Source of the DNA: DASSKK01 sp035690495
GTDB lineage: Bacteria > Actinomycetota > Actinomycetes > Propionibacteriales > Nocardioidaceae
Length of the DNA: 11,480 nt
Direction of reading: 5' to 3'
Assembly (NCBI GenBank): GCA_035690495.1
Contig: DASSKK010000037.1
Span: 1-11,480 of the forward strand
Part shown: positions 4,919 through 11,417 of the stretch, in pieces
Layout: the number at the start of each line of letters is the position of its first letter
Position numbering within the stretch: position 1 is the first letter of the stretch
The notes under the pieces: generated by a model
Database searches by the model: none
The model's input: the letters and a program-made list of their open reading frames with translations, nothing else
What the model was told of the DNA's origin: nothing
Program-made: the position numbers and the translations under genes

Positions 4919-7707
4919 ACGAGCTCGCCAAAGAGCTCGGAGTCGAGAGCAAGGTCGTTCTGGCCAAGCTCAAGGAGATGGGCGAGTTCGTCAAGTCGGC
5001 GTCCTCGACCGTAGAACCCCCTGTCGTCAAGCGGTTCACCGACGAGTACGGCGAGCAGCTGAAGGCGTCTGCCTCCAACGGCGCCGCCAAGAAGACGACA
5101 GCGAAGAAGGCCTCCAAGAAGACCGCCGACAAGGCCCCCGAGAAGGGCGCGGCGAAGACGGCCGCACCGGAGGCGGAGAAGCCGGCCCCGGCCGAGAGCG
5201 AGACCGTCGCCGCCACTCAGGGCGGCACCCCGGCTCCCGCGGAGCCGGCTGCTCCGGCCCCGGAGTCCGCAGACCCCTCGAGCCCCGTGCCTGGTCCACG
5301 GCCGGCTCCGGCCGCACCGAAGCCGGCGCAGGAGGAGGCTCCGGCTGCGCGCGACGGCCAGCCGGCTGGCAAGCCGGCTCCGAGGCCAGGCGGCAGGCCG
5401 GGTGCGCGTCCGGGCGCACCTCGACCGGGCAACAACCCGTTCTCCTCCACCCAGGGCATGGGACGCCGCCCCGCCGCCCGAAGTGGGGACGCCCAGGGCG
5501 ACCGCCCGCCACGCCCATCCGGCCGCGAAGGCGGGCCCGGGCGCACCGGCGGACTGCCCGGGCGTTCCGGCATGCCGCGCCCGAACCCGGCGATGATGCC
5601 GAAGTCCCCGGCGGCCTTCGGCGCGGGACCCGGGGGCCGCACCCGTCCCGGTGCGCCCGGACGTGGTGGCCCGGGTGGTGGCCGCGCAGGCGCCCCCGGC
5701 CGCGGTGGTCCCGGCGGTGGTCCCGGCGGCGGACGCGGAGGCTTCGGCGGCCGTGGCGGTCGTCCCGGCGGCCGCGGCTCCACCCAGGGCGCGTTCGGCC
5801 GTCCCGGTGGCCCGTCGCGGCGTGGTCGCAAGTCCAAGCGGCAGCGCCGCCAGGAGTTCGACAACATGGAGGCGCCGACGATCGGCGGCGTGCGGGTCCG
5901 CAAGGGCAACGGCGAGACCGTGCGCCTGGCCCGCGGCGCGTCCCTGACCGACTTCGCGGAGAAGATCAACGTCGAGCCGGCCTCGCTGGTGCAGATGCTG
6001 TTCCACCTCGGCGAGATGGTCACTGCGACCGAGTCGGTCAACGACGCGACCCTGCAGCTGCTCGGCGAGGAGCTGAACTACGACGTCCAGGTCGTCTCCC
6101 CCGAGGACGAGGACCGGGAGCTGCTGGAGTCCTTCGACCTCGAGTTCGGCAGTGACGAGGGCGACGAGGCCGACATGGCGGCGCGGCCGCCGGTCGTCAC
6201 CGTGATGGGTCACGTCGACCACGGGAAGACCAGGCTGCTCGACGCGCTGCGCAGCGCCAACGTGGCCGCCAAGGAGACCGGAGGCATCACCCAGCACATC
6301 GGTGCCTACCAGGTGGCCACCGACGTGGACGGCGATGAGCGCCGCATCACGTTCATCGACACGCCCGGTCACGAGGCGTTCACCGCGATGCGTGCGCGTG
6401 GCTCCCAGTCCTCCGACATCGCCGTACTCGTGGTCGCCGCCGACGACGGCGTGATGCCGCAGACGGTGGAGGCGCTCAACCACGCCAAGGCCGCGGGCGT
6501 GCCCATCGTCGTGGCGGTCAACAAGATCGACAAGCCCGAGGCGGACCCGACCAAGGTCCGCGGCCAGCTCACCGAGTACGGCCTCGTCCCCGAGGAGTAC
6601 GGCGGCGACACGATGTTCGTCGACGTCTCGGCGAAGAACGAGCTGAACCTGGACAAGCTGCTCGAGGCCATCGTGCTCACCGCCGACGCCTCCTTGGACC
6701 TGCGGGCCAACCCCGACCAGGACGCCCAGGGCCTGGTCGTCGAGGCACACCTGGACCGTGGTCGCGGCCCGGTCGCCACGGTGCTCGTGCAGCGCGGCAC
6801 GCTGCACGTCGGGGACTCGATCGTGGCCGGCCCGGCGTTCGGACGCGTCCGGGCGATGCTCGACGAGTTCGGCGAGGACATCGAGGAGGCAGATCCGTCG
6901 CGTCCGGCGATGGTGCTCGGCCTGTCCGCGGTGCCCGGCGCCGGGCAGAACTTCCTGGTCGTCGACGACGACCGGGTGGCCCGTCAGATTGCCGAGAAGC
7001 GCGAGGCGCGCGAACGCGCGGCCCTGCAGGCGCAGCGGCGCGGTCGCCGTACCCTCGAGGACTTCATGGCCTCCATGGAGAAGGGCGAGAGCCAGGAGCT
7101 CAACCTGATCCTCAAGGGCGACGTGTCCGGCTCGGTCGAGGCGCTGGAGGACTCGCTGAGCAAGATCGACGTCGGCGAGGAGGTCAGCCTGCGGGTCATC
7201 GACCGCGGTGTCGGTGCGATCACCGAGACCAACGTGATGCTGGCCGCCGCGAGCGATGCGATCATCATCGGCTTCAACGTCCGCCCGCAGGGCAAGGCGA
7301 CCGAGCTCGCCGATCGCGAAGGCGTGGAGATCCGCTACTACTCGGTGATCTACGCCGCGATCGACGAGATCGAGGCCGCGCTCAAGGGCATGCTGAAGCC
7401 GGAGTTCGAGGAGGTCTCGCTCGGCCAGGCCGAGATCCGCGAGATCTTCCGTTCGTCGAAGATCGGCAACATCGCCGGATGCATGGTCACCAGCGGGGTG
7501 ATCCGCCGCAACGCGAAGGCCAGGTTGCTCCGTGACAGTGCCGTGGTGGCCGACAACCTCGACCTTGGCTCGCTGCGTCGCGAGAAGGACGACGTCTCCG
7601 AGGTCCGCGAGGGCTTCGAGTGCGGTCTGGTGCTCAAGGGCTACAACGACATCAAGACCGGTGACGTGGTGGAGACCTTCGAGATGCGGGAGATCGCCCG
7701 CACCTGA
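4900..7707 (+). CDS. infB: Translation initiation factor IF-2
   Basis: IF2 is the GTPase that brings fMet-tRNA to the 30S subunit and promotes subunit joining. The 935 residues run as follows. An N-terminal IF2N domain (1 to about 52, MAKVRVHELA) leads to a Lys/Ala-rich stretch (60-95), an Ala/Pro-rich stretch (90-165) and a Gly/Arg/Pro-rich linker (165-310). A second IF2N-like domain lies at about 325-400. The G domain has G1 GHVDHGKT (437-444), the G2 region GGITQHIGAY (461-470), G3 DTPG (487-490), G4 NKID (541-544) and G5 SAK (577-579). The C-terminal OB and tRNA-binding domains follow to the end. The GTG start at 4900 is set by AAGGAG (4890-4895) and the conserved N-terminus. It follows ylxR by 81 bases of structured leader. 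The linker explains the large antisense open frames seen here. Confidence 0.97.
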   Translation: MAKVRVHELAKELGVESKVVLAKLKEMGEFVKSASSTVEPPVVKRFTDEYGEQLKASASNGAAKKTTAKKASKKTADKAPEKGAAKTAAPEAEKPAPAESETVAATQGGTPAPAEPAAPAPESADPSSPVPGPRPAPAAPKPAQEEAPAARDGQPAGKPAPRPGGRPGARPGAPRPGNNPFSSTQGMGRRPAARSGDAQGDRPPRPSGREGGPGRTGGLPGRSGMPRPNPAMMPKSPAAFGAGPGGRTRPGAPGRGGPGGGRAGAPGRGGPGGGPGGGRGGFGGRGGRPGGRGSTQGAFGRPGGPSRRGRKSKRQRRQEFDNMEAPTIGGVRVRKGNGETVRLARGASLTDFAEKINVEPASLVQMLFHLGEMVTATESVNDATLQLLGEELNYDVQVVSPEDEDRELLESFDLEFGSDEGDEADMAARPPVVTVMGHVDHGKTRLLDALRSANVAAKETGGITQHIGAYQVATDVDGDERRITFIDTPGHEAFTAMRARGSQSSDIAVLVVAADDGVMPQTVEALNHAKAAGVPIVVAVNKIDKPEADPTKVRGQLTEYGLVPEEYGGDTMFVDVSAKNELNLDKLLEAIVLTADASLDLRANPDQDAQGLVVEAHLDRGRGPVATVLVQRGTLHVGDSIVAGPAFGRVRAMLDEFGEDIEEADPSRPAMVLGLSAVPGAGQNFLVVDDDRVARQIAEKREARERAALQAQRRGRRTLEDFMASMEKGESQELNLILKGDVSGSVEALEDSLSKIDVGEEVSLRVIDRGVGAITETNVMLAAASDAIIIGFNVRPQGKATELADREGVEIRYYSVIYAAIDEIEAALKGMLKPEFEEVSLGQAEIREIFRSSKIGNIAGCMVTSGVIRRNAKARLLRDSAVVADNLDLGSLRREKDDVSEVREGFECGLVLKGYNDIKTGDVVETFEMREIART
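5650..5727 (+). repeat. infB: Duplicated Gly/Arg-rich segment in the IF2 linker
   Basis: Residues 251-261 and 264-274 of IF2 are both GAPGRGGPGGG, giving a 13-residue period (39 bases) of imperfect tandem DNA repeat. The codons differ between copies, so this is not a fresh duplication. It lies in the disordered, RGG-like part of the linker, which could contact RNA. Confidence 0.7.
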
Positions 7708-7714
7708 CCCGGCT

Positions 7715-7800
7715 GTTTACCATGGTGCCCAGGTAATCTGCCCCTCTCCACGGTGAGTTCCCCATGGGGAGGGGCAGAAACCAGGGGGACCCTGGTAAAC
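7715..7800. repeat. 86-base imperfect inverted repeat between infB and rbfA
   Basis: GTTTACCA (7715-7722) is the exact reverse complement of TGGTAAAC (7793-7800). The arms continue in register with mismatches to a long inner stem: 7738-7750 pairs with 7765-7777 (13 bp including one G-U), then two more pairs after a mismatch, and an 8-base loop at 7754-7761. About 30 of 39 positions pair. The near-equal arm lengths suggest a single palindromic element. No T-run follows, so it is not a classical intrinsic terminator. It may be an RNA processing or attenuation hairpin, a small structured RNA, or a mobile palindromic element. Bases 7708-7840 contain no gene. Confidence 0.75.
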
Positions 7801-7840
7801 GGCCGCGACGTACGAGCCAGTGAATGCACCAGGAGAGACA

Positions 7841-8287
7841 GTGAGCAACCCTCGGGTCCGCAAGGTGGCGGACCGGATCCAGGTGGTCGTCGCGCAGATG
7901 CTCGAGAGACGGGTCAAGGACCCGCGCCTCGGCTTCGTGACGATCACCGACGTCCGGGTCACCGGCGACACCCAGCATGCGTCGGTGTTCTACACGGTGC
8001 TCGGTGAGGACGACGAGCTGGCCGCCAGCGCCGTCGCGCTCGAGTCCGCGAAGGGGCTGATCCGCTCCGAGGTGGGCAAGGCCCTCGGAATGCGACATGT
8101 GCCCACCTTGGAGTTCGTGCACGACGCGCTGCCGGACACTGCCCGTCACATCGACGAGCTGCTGGCGCGCGCCCGCGCCTCGGACGCCGAAGTCGCCTCG
8201 TCCTCGGCCGGTGCGTCGTACGCGGGAGACGCCGACCCCTACCGCAAGCAGCACGAGGGCGACGACCCCGCCGACCCCGCCGAGTAG
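7841..8287 (+). CDS. rbfA: 30S ribosome-binding factor RbfA
   Basis: RbfA is a KH-fold protein that binds free 30S subunits and helps mature the 5' end of 16S rRNA. The protein opens with SNPRVRKVADRIQ, followed by the family core DPRLGFVTITDVRVTGD and, near residue 100, the HVPTLEFVHD strand. A GTG at 7820 is in frame, but AGGAG (7831-7835) places the start at GTG 7841 with 5-base spacing, and the N-terminus then matches other RbfA proteins; the result is 148 residues. The last 35 or so residues are an acidic, Ser/Ala/Asp-rich tail. truB follows after 11 bases. The DUF503 gene often found just before rbfA in actinomycetes is absent. Confidence 0.94.
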   Translation: MSNPRVRKVADRIQVVVAQMLERRVKDPRLGFVTITDVRVTGDTQHASVFYTVLGEDDELAASAVALESAKGLIRSEVGKALGMRHVPTLEFVHDALPDTARHIDELLARARASDAEVASSSAGASYAGDADPYRKQHEGDDPADPAE

Positions 8288-8298
8288 CGGGAGCCCCG

Positions 8299-9198
8299 GT
8301 GGACAGCTCCCTGGTCGACGGGGTCGTCGTGGTCGACAAGCCGGCCGGACTCACCTCGCACGACGTGGTGGCCCAGGTCCGGCGCGCCCTCGGCACCCGC
8401 AAGGTGGGCCACGCCGGGACGCTCGACCCGATGGCCACCGGAGTCCTGGTGCTCGGCGTCGGGCGCGCCACCCGGCTGCTCGGTCACCTGATGCTGACCG
8501 AGAAGGCGTACGACGCCACGGTGCGGCTCGGTGTGGCCACCAGCACCGACGACGCGGAGGGCGAGGTCGTCGCCACGATTTCGGCCGCCCGTCTCGACGT
8601 GGCCGAGGTCGCCGCCTCAGCCGCGACTTTCGTCGGCGATCTCCAGCAGGTGCCGTCGTCGGTCTCGGCGGTCAAGGTCGACGGCGAACGCGCCTACCGA
8701 CGGGTGCGCGCCGGCGAGAAGGTGGAGCTGGCGGCACGCCCGGTCACCGTGCACTCGTTGGAACTTCACCGTGTGCGGCCGGCCGACGACTGTCTCGACG
8801 TCGACGTGTCGGTGCGCTGCTCATCGGGGACCTACGTGCGCGCGATCGGCCGCGACCTCGGCGAGGTGCTCGGGGTCGGCGGCCATCTGACTGCGCTGCG
8901 CCGCACCGCGGTGGGACCGTTCGCGCTCGCTGAGGCCACACCCCTCCATGACATCACCGAGCACTTCGACATGGTCACGATGGCCCAGGTGGCCAGGCGC
9001 TGCTTCGCGACGTACATGCTCGATGCGGCTCAGGCCCGCGACGTCGGCTTCGGCCGCAAACTAGCGGTCGAGCTGCCCGAGTCGGGGCCGGTGGCGATGC
9101 TCGACGCGACGGGTGGCTTCCTGGCGCTCTACGAGCAACGCGGCCCGGTTGCCGCGCCGGTCGCGGTCTTCGCGGCGTCGCCCCCCGCCACCGCGTAG
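8299..9198 (+). CDS. truB: tRNA pseudouridine(55) synthase TruB
   Basis: TruB converts uridine 55 in the T-loop of nearly all tRNAs to pseudouridine. The 299-residue protein has motif II GHAGTLDPMATGVL (37-50) with the catalytic Asp43, the KAYDATVRLG segment with Tyr71, the VKVDGERAYRRVRAGE motif (125-140) and SSGTYVRAIGRDLG (175-188). The C-terminal part (about 225-299) is the actinobacterial PUA-like extension. The start is GTG 8299, with GGGAG at 8289-8293 as ribosome binding site. It probably shares an mRNA with rbfA (11-base gap). The final G of its TAG stop is also the first base of a 22-bp direct repeat lying between truB and ribF. Confidence 0.95.
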   Translation: MDSSLVDGVVVVDKPAGLTSHDVVAQVRRALGTRKVGHAGTLDPMATGVLVLGVGRATRLLGHLMLTEKAYDATVRLGVATSTDDAEGEVVATISAARLDVAEVAASAATFVGDLQQVPSSVSAVKVDGERAYRRVRAGEKVELAARPVTVHSLELHRVRPADDCLDVDVSVRCSSGTYVRAIGRDLGEVLGVGGHLTALRRTAVGPFALAEATPLHDITEHFDMVTMAQVARRCFATYMLDAAQARDVGFGRKLAVELPESGPVAMLDATGGFLALYEQRGPVAAPVAVFAASPPATA

Positions 9199-9241
9199 AT
9201 CGTCCCCCACCTCCCCGCCGATCGTCCCCCACCTCCCCGCC
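9198..9241. repeat. Two exact tandem copies of a 22-bp unit
   Basis: 9198-9219 and 9220-9241 are identical 22-base units. The first base of copy 1 is the last base of the truB stop. Each copy is C-rich and contains CACCTCC, the same as the anti-Shine-Dalgarno core of 16S rRNA. A short AATCGTCG after copy 2 may be a degenerate third start. Exact identity outside coding sequence suggests a recent duplication. Confidence 0.9.
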
Positions 9242-9272
9242 CATTGAATCGTCGTTGTGCGAGCATGTGCGC

Positions 9273-10175
9273 GTGCGGAGCGTGGTGACCATCGGGAACT
9301 TCGACGGCGTCCACCGCGGCCACCGCCTTGTGCTGCACCGGGCACGCGAGGTCGCCGGCCGGCTGGGCGTGGACCGCGTGGCGGCGGTGACCTTCGACCC
9401 GCACCCGATGAAGGTGCTCCGGCCCGACCACGCACCGCCGATGCTGACCGATGTCGAAGAGCGCGTCCGCCTGCTGGAGCAGGCCGGCGCCGACGAGGTG
9501 GTTGTGCTCGCCTTCGACCGCGGGATGGCCTCCTGGCCGCCGGAGCGGTTCGTCACCGAGATCGTGGTCGAGCGGCTGCACGCCGCCGCGGTCGTGGTGG
9601 GGGAGAACTTCCGGTTCGGCGCCAAGGCCGCCGGCGACGTCGGAACCCTCCGTGAGCTCGGCCCCCGGCACGACTTCGTGGTGGAGCCGGTGCCGTTGGA
9701 CGGGGACGCGCGGCCGTGGTCGTCGAGCTCTGTGCGGGAGTGGCTGGCCGCGGGCGACGTCGCGGCGGCTGCCGAGGCGCTCGGCCGCCCGTTCGACCTG
9801 CGCGGAGTGGTGGTGGAGGGCGACAGGCGCGGGCGGGAGCTCGGCTTCCCGACCGCGAACGTGCCCGCCGAGGCCGGGTTCGCGGTTCCGGCCGACGGCG
9901 TGTACGCCGGCTGGCTGCGCCGTTGCGACCAACCGGAGCCCGAGGACCTACCTGCGGCGATCAGCGTGGGCACCAGCCCGACGTTCGCGGGAGAGCGTGC
10001 ACGGTCCGTCGAGGCCTACGTCCTGGACCGCACCGACCTCGAGCTGTACGGCGCAGAAGTCGAGATCGGGTTCGTGGCCCGGATCCGCGTCATGGAGCGC
10101 TTCGACTCGGTGGAGGCACTGGTCGAGACGATGAAGCGCGACGTCGAGGAGACCCGGAAGGTGCTCGGGCGCTGA
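9273..10175 (+). CDS. ribF: Bifunctional riboflavin kinase / FAD synthetase
   Basis: RibF phosphorylates riboflavin to FMN and adenylates FMN to FAD. With the start used here (300 residues), the N-terminal nucleotidyltransferase domain shows GNFDGVHRGH (9-18), FDPHP (41-45), GENFRFG (110-116) and SSSVRE (151-156). The C-terminal flavokinase domain shows GFPTAN (191-196), DGVYAGW (208-214) and the conserved Glu247 in VEAYVLD. The start is uncertain: in-frame TTG 9255, GTG 9267 and GTG 9273 all lack a ribosome binding site. I prefer 9273 because it sits closest to the conserved VVTIGNFDGV core. Even so, the 10-20 residues usual before this motif are missing or reduced. It follows truB by 74 bases and converges on the toxin gene. 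Confidence 0.93.
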   Translation: MRSVVTIGNFDGVHRGHRLVLHRAREVAGRLGVDRVAAVTFDPHPMKVLRPDHAPPMLTDVEERVRLLEQAGADEVVVLAFDRGMASWPPERFVTEIVVERLHAAAVVVGENFRFGAKAAGDVGTLRELGPRHDFVVEPVPLDGDARPWSSSSVREWLAAGDVAAAAEALGRPFDLRGVVVEGDRRGRELGFPTANVPAEAGFAVPADGVYAGWLRRCDQPEPEDLPAAISVGTSPTFAGERARSVEAYVLDRTDLELYGAEVEIGFVARIRVMERFDSVEALVETMKRDVEETRKVLGR

Positions 10176-10177
10176 GG

Positions 10178-10225
10178 GCGTCCGGCGTGGCCCCGAAGGG
10201 CTCGGCTCGGGGAGCCGGCCGACGC
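10178..10225. terminator. Hairpin between converging ribF and toxin genes
   Basis: CCGGC (10182-10186) pairs with GCCGG (10214-10218), and inside it CCCCGA (10191-10196) pairs with TCGGGG (10207-10212) around a 10-base loop. GCGT and ACGC may close the outside after a bulge. There is no T-run. It fills the gap between the two stop codons and could serve as a two-way terminator. Confidence 0.45.
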
Positions 10226-10226
10226 G

Positions 10227-10634
10227 TCAGAGGGCGGTGGGGTCCAGGCGACGCAGGCCGGGAATCTCGTTGAAGTCGGGATCGCCGCTCACGATCGCGC
10301 CGAATCCGTGCTCGAGCGCGGTGGCGGCGTGCACGGCGTCACGTCCTCGGAGAGAGGTGACCGCGGCCAGGTCCATGGCCCGGCGGAGCACCGAGTCGTC
10401 GAAGGGATGGCGCACACATAGGTCGTACATGGTGCGGGTTGCATCGACAGCAGCCTCGCGCGGATCCATGCGCATCCGGTGATGCAGGAACTCCTGGATC
10501 GCCTCGACGCTCACATGGAGGGTGATCTGATGATCCGTCGCGCGCTCCACCAGGCCGCGGCATGCGTCGCGCAGGAGATGTCGACCCCCGTATGCGTAGA
10601 GCAGGACATTGCTGTCGACGAACAGACGAGTCAC
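10227..10634 (-). CDS. PIN-domain ribonuclease toxin (VapC-like)
   Basis: A predicted Mg-dependent RNase of the PIN/VapC family, the toxin half of a type II pair. The 135 residues carry the expected acidic active-site positions: Asp7 in FVDSN, Glu48 in IQEFL, Asp99 in RGRDAVHAA and Asp118 or Asp120 in SGDPDF. The HAATALEHG helix and the final SGDPDFNEIPGL segment are typical. The length is normal for the family and no lesion is visible, so it is probably active. The GTG start at 10634 overlaps the antitoxin stop (GTGA), giving the usual antitoxin-first coupling. The target RNA is unknown; many VapC toxins cut tRNA or the rRNA sarcin-ricin loop. The gene converges on ribF. Confidence 0.85.
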   Translation of the reverse strand: MTRLFVDSNVLLYAYGGRHLLRDACRGLVERATDHQITLHVSVEAIQEFLHHRMRMDPREAAVDATRTMYDLCVRHPFDDSVLRRAMDLAAVTSLRGRDAVHAATALEHGFGAIVSGDPDFNEIPGLRRLDPTAL

Positions 10635-10918
10635 GGCCGTTCCAGCCCCAGAGGATCCGCGCGATGGTCCATCTCCTCATCGAGGGATGCCTTGAACTCC
10701 TCCAGATCGAACGGATCCTCGCCCACGCTGTTCTTCGACATCTCCAAGAAGCGACGAGCCGCGGAAGCACGCCGGTCGGCATCGGAGCTGAACCGCAGGT
10801 CGATCGCCTCGCGGATCACCGCGGCCACGCTGCGTCCGGTCCGGCGGGCCTCCTCGGCGACGAGCCGGTAGCGGTCCTGGTCGAGCAGCAGCTGCAGGCG
10901 ACGCTCCATCACGGGCAT
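10631..10918 (-). CDS. Ribbon-helix-helix antitoxin (VapB-like)
   Basis: A predicted antitoxin and autorepressor for the PIN toxin. With start ATG 10918 it has 95 residues. A short strand ERRLQLLL (5-12) is followed by helices at about 14-27 and 30-42 (SVAAVIREAIDL), forming a ribbon-helix-helix DNA-binding unit like CopG/VapB. The acidic tail (about residues 62-85, DPFDLEEFKASLDEE) is suited to wrapping the basic toxin surface. An ATG at 10924 is also in frame and would add two residues. I prefer 10918 because a TAGTGT -10 element ends 6 bases before it, predicting a leaderless mRNA. A palindrome overlaps that start. The stop overlaps the toxin start by 4 bases. Confidence 0.8.
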   Translation of the reverse strand: MPVMERRLQLLLDQDRYRLVAEEARRTGRSVAAVIREAIDLRFSSDADRRASAARRFLEMSKNSVGEDPFDLEEFKASLDEEMDHRADPLGLERP

Positions 10919-10939
10919 ACACATACACTAGCATGTGTA
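10918..10939 (-). promoter_or_regulatory. Promoter and operator palindrome of the toxin-antitoxin pair
   Basis: TACACAT (10918-10924) and ATGTGTA (10933-10939) form a perfect 7-bp inverted repeat with an 8-base spacer; TACAC (10924-10928) gives an alternative, tighter pairing with GTGTA (10935-10939). The minus-strand -10 candidate TAGTGT (10930 to 10925) lies in the centre, and the predicted start is A10918. A repressor bound here would cover the promoter, as expected for autoregulation by the ribbon-helix-helix antitoxin. Confidence 0.6.
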
Positions 10940-10963
10940 GGTACCTGGAGTCCGAGCTGTCGA

Positions 10964-10994
10964 TTGGGGAGAACGGCCCGCACGCTGATAGCCT
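10964..10994 (+). promoter_or_regulatory. Putative rpsO promoter
   Basis: TAGCCT (10989-10994) fits the TAnnnT -10 pattern, with TTGGGG (10964-10969) as a possible -35 at a longish 19-base spacing. Transcription would start near 11001 and leave a leader of about 87 bases before the rpsO start. It is divergent from the toxin-antitoxin promoter. Confidence 0.45.
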
Positions 10995-11000
10995 TGCGCG

Positions 11001-11015
11001 GTTGCCGTGCAACGG
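11001..11015 (+). promoter_or_regulatory. Small hairpin in the rpsO leader
   Basis: GTTGC (11001-11005) pairs with GCAAC (11009-11013) around CGT; an overlapping alternative pairs CCGT (11005-11008) with ACGG (11012-11015). S15 represses its own mRNA through leader structures in several bacteria, but I do not recognise a defined S15 leader class here. Bases 11016-11074 are GC-rich with no gene. Confidence 0.3.
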
Positions 11016-11087
11016 CCGCGGATCGAGAGTGCCCGGGTGAACAGGCCCCGGCGCGCCGCGCAACGACATCACCGAGAGGAGCTGCGC

Positions 11088-11363
11088 GTGGCTACTGGCA
11101 CCGACGCAGAGACCAAGAAGACGATCATCGCCGAGTACGCCACGTCCGAGGGCGACACCGGCTCGCCGGAGGTGCAGGTCGCGCTGCTCTCCCACCGGAT
11201 CTCGCACCTGACCGAGCACCTCAAGGAGCACAAGCACGACCACCACACCCGTCGTGGTCTGCTGCTGCTGGTGGGTCAGCGTCGTCGACTGCTGAACTAC
11301 CTGCAGAAGAACGAGATCAACCGTTACCGCTCGATCGTGGAACGGCTCGGCCTTCGCCGATGA
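11088..11363 (+). CDS. rpsO: 30S ribosomal protein S15
   Basis: S15 is a primary 16S rRNA-binding protein of the 30S platform and contributes to an intersubunit bridge. The 91-residue length is typical. Family landmarks include GDTGSPEVQVALLSHRI (22-38), the LTEHLKEHKHDHHTRRGLL region (shown by the His cluster at 48-53) and the ending NYLQKNEINRYRSIVERLGLRR, which spans about 70-91. A longer in-frame opening exists upstream, but AGAGGAG (11075-11081) places the start at GTG 11088 with 6-base spacing. It has its own promoter region and is followed at once by a strong hairpin. The pnp gene normally follows but lies outside the window. Confidence 0.97.
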   Translation: MATGTDAETKKTIIAEYATSEGDTGSPEVQVALLSHRISHLTEHLKEHKHDHHTRRGLLLLVGQRRRLLNYLQKNEINRYRSIVERLGLRR

Positions 11364-11369
11364 GACTTC

Positions 11370-11417
11370 AGTAGGAGCGGTCGTCCCCGCCATGCCGCGG
11401 GGATGGCCGCTCCTGCT
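11370..11417 (+). terminator. 21-bp hairpin after rpsO
   Basis: 11370-11390 pairs without interruption with 11397-11417, including three G-U pairs, around the 6-base loop CATGCC. It starts 7 bases after the rpsO stop. No T-run follows, which is common for actinobacterial terminators. In rpsO-pnp operons such a hairpin is often also an RNase III processing site with read-through. The remaining 63 bases (11418-11480) show no gene; they include the palindrome CGATCGCGATCG at 11454-11465. Confidence 0.8.

Noticed and set aside
4813..6807. 664-codon open frame on the minus strand opposite infB
   Set aside because: It is a shadow of IF2: GC-rich codons leave the opposite frame open, and the translation is His/Asp/Leu/Val-rich with low-complexity stretches mirroring the IF2 linker. 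No family resemblance.
7820..7840. Upstream GTG as the rbfA start
   Set aside because: No ribosome binding site before it, whereas AGGAG at 7831-7835 is well placed for GTG 7841 and the protein then matches RbfA N-termini.
9198..9241. The direct repeats as a CRISPR array
   Set aside because: Only two copies, directly adjacent, with no spacers and no cas genes nearby.
9129..9932. 267-codon minus-strand frame opposite ribF
   Set aside because: Overlaps truB and ribF motifs in the real frame and shows no recognisable domain.
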